Of a DNA stretch of 5,622 nt, positions 5,554-5,622 are shown piece after piece (the stretch's first letter is position 1; every line of letters begins with the position of its first letter). The notes beneath the pieces are model-generated. The model worked only from the letters and a program-made list of their open reading frames with translations, was not told the origin of the DNA and did not search any database. The position numbers and the translations under genes are program-made. Source of the DNA: Candidatus Sumerlaeota bacterium (GTDB lineage: Bacteria; Sumerlaeota; Sumerlaeia; MWCT01; JAGHBZ01); contig JAGHBZ010000233.1 of assembly GCA_021160705.1 (NCBI GenBank), forward strand, positions 1 to 5,622. Reading direction: 5' to 3'.

Positions 5554-5622
5554 CGAATCAACAAATGGATTTGAAAATTAATCTTGATTAAGAAGAAATT
5601 CAAAGATTAACATTGTCATAAA
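5554..5622. other. AT-rich right edge with a small dyad; no gene seen
   Basis: Sixty-nine AT-rich bases follow the repeat array. A perfect inverted repeat TTAATC-TT-GATTAA lies at 5578-5591, flanked by TTTGAA (5570-5575) and its complement TTCAAA (5599-5604). There is no T-run after the dyad, so it is not a convincing terminator, and no start codon with a ribosome site is visible. It may belong to the control region of the next gene outside the window. Confidence 0.3.

Noticed and set aside
5156..5603. Minus-strand open frames through the repeat (5156-5521 and 5385-5603)
   Set aside because: Their odd composition (Gly/Trp/Arg/Val and Ser-Val-Arg-Phe patterns) is just the repeat read backwards, and they overlap the AI-2E gene on the other strand.

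Overview
The window is bacterial. It carries a near-complete protein-coding layout around gyrA (DNA gyrase subunit A), with genes on both strands and moderate GC. Nothing here fixes the lineage. The proteins look like those of an uncultured, possibly thermophilic candidate-phylum bacterium, but that is an impression from sequence style only. I see no phage, transposon, CRISPR or defence genes.

Left part, minus strand. Positions 584-3043 encode a full-length GyrA of 819 residues. Downstream of it, after a 220-base gap, comes the first 121 residues of an NSS-family sodium:amino-acid symporter closely resembling LeuT (1-363), cut off by the window edge. The gap holds GC-rich, partly mutually exclusive hairpins (REP-like or attenuator-like), a short weak terminator-like hairpin, and two overlapping AT-rich dyads just upstream of the symporter gene.

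Right part, plus strand. An 80-base divergent intergenic region separates gyrA from a two-gene unit: an integral-membrane M48 zinc metalloprotease of the STE24/CAAX-protease type (3124-4233), then, 34 bases on, an AI-2E/PerM-family membrane protein (4268-5485). The spacing suggests co-transcription. No functional link between the two is known to me.

The most unusual sequence is a tandem array of twelve AACCGAC-type units spaced 8-10 bases apart, with a roughly 27-base higher-order period (5449-5553). It begins inside the 3' end of the AI-2E gene, supplies its Pro/Thr/Asp/Lys-rich tail and its stop codon, and runs on into the noncoding DNA. The last 69 bases are AT-rich with a small dyad and no recognisable gene.

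I do not see a clearly new multi-gene system. The candidates for a second look are the repeat array and its effect on the AI-2E C-terminus, the structured gyrA-symporter gap, and several residue-level departures in otherwise standard proteins.
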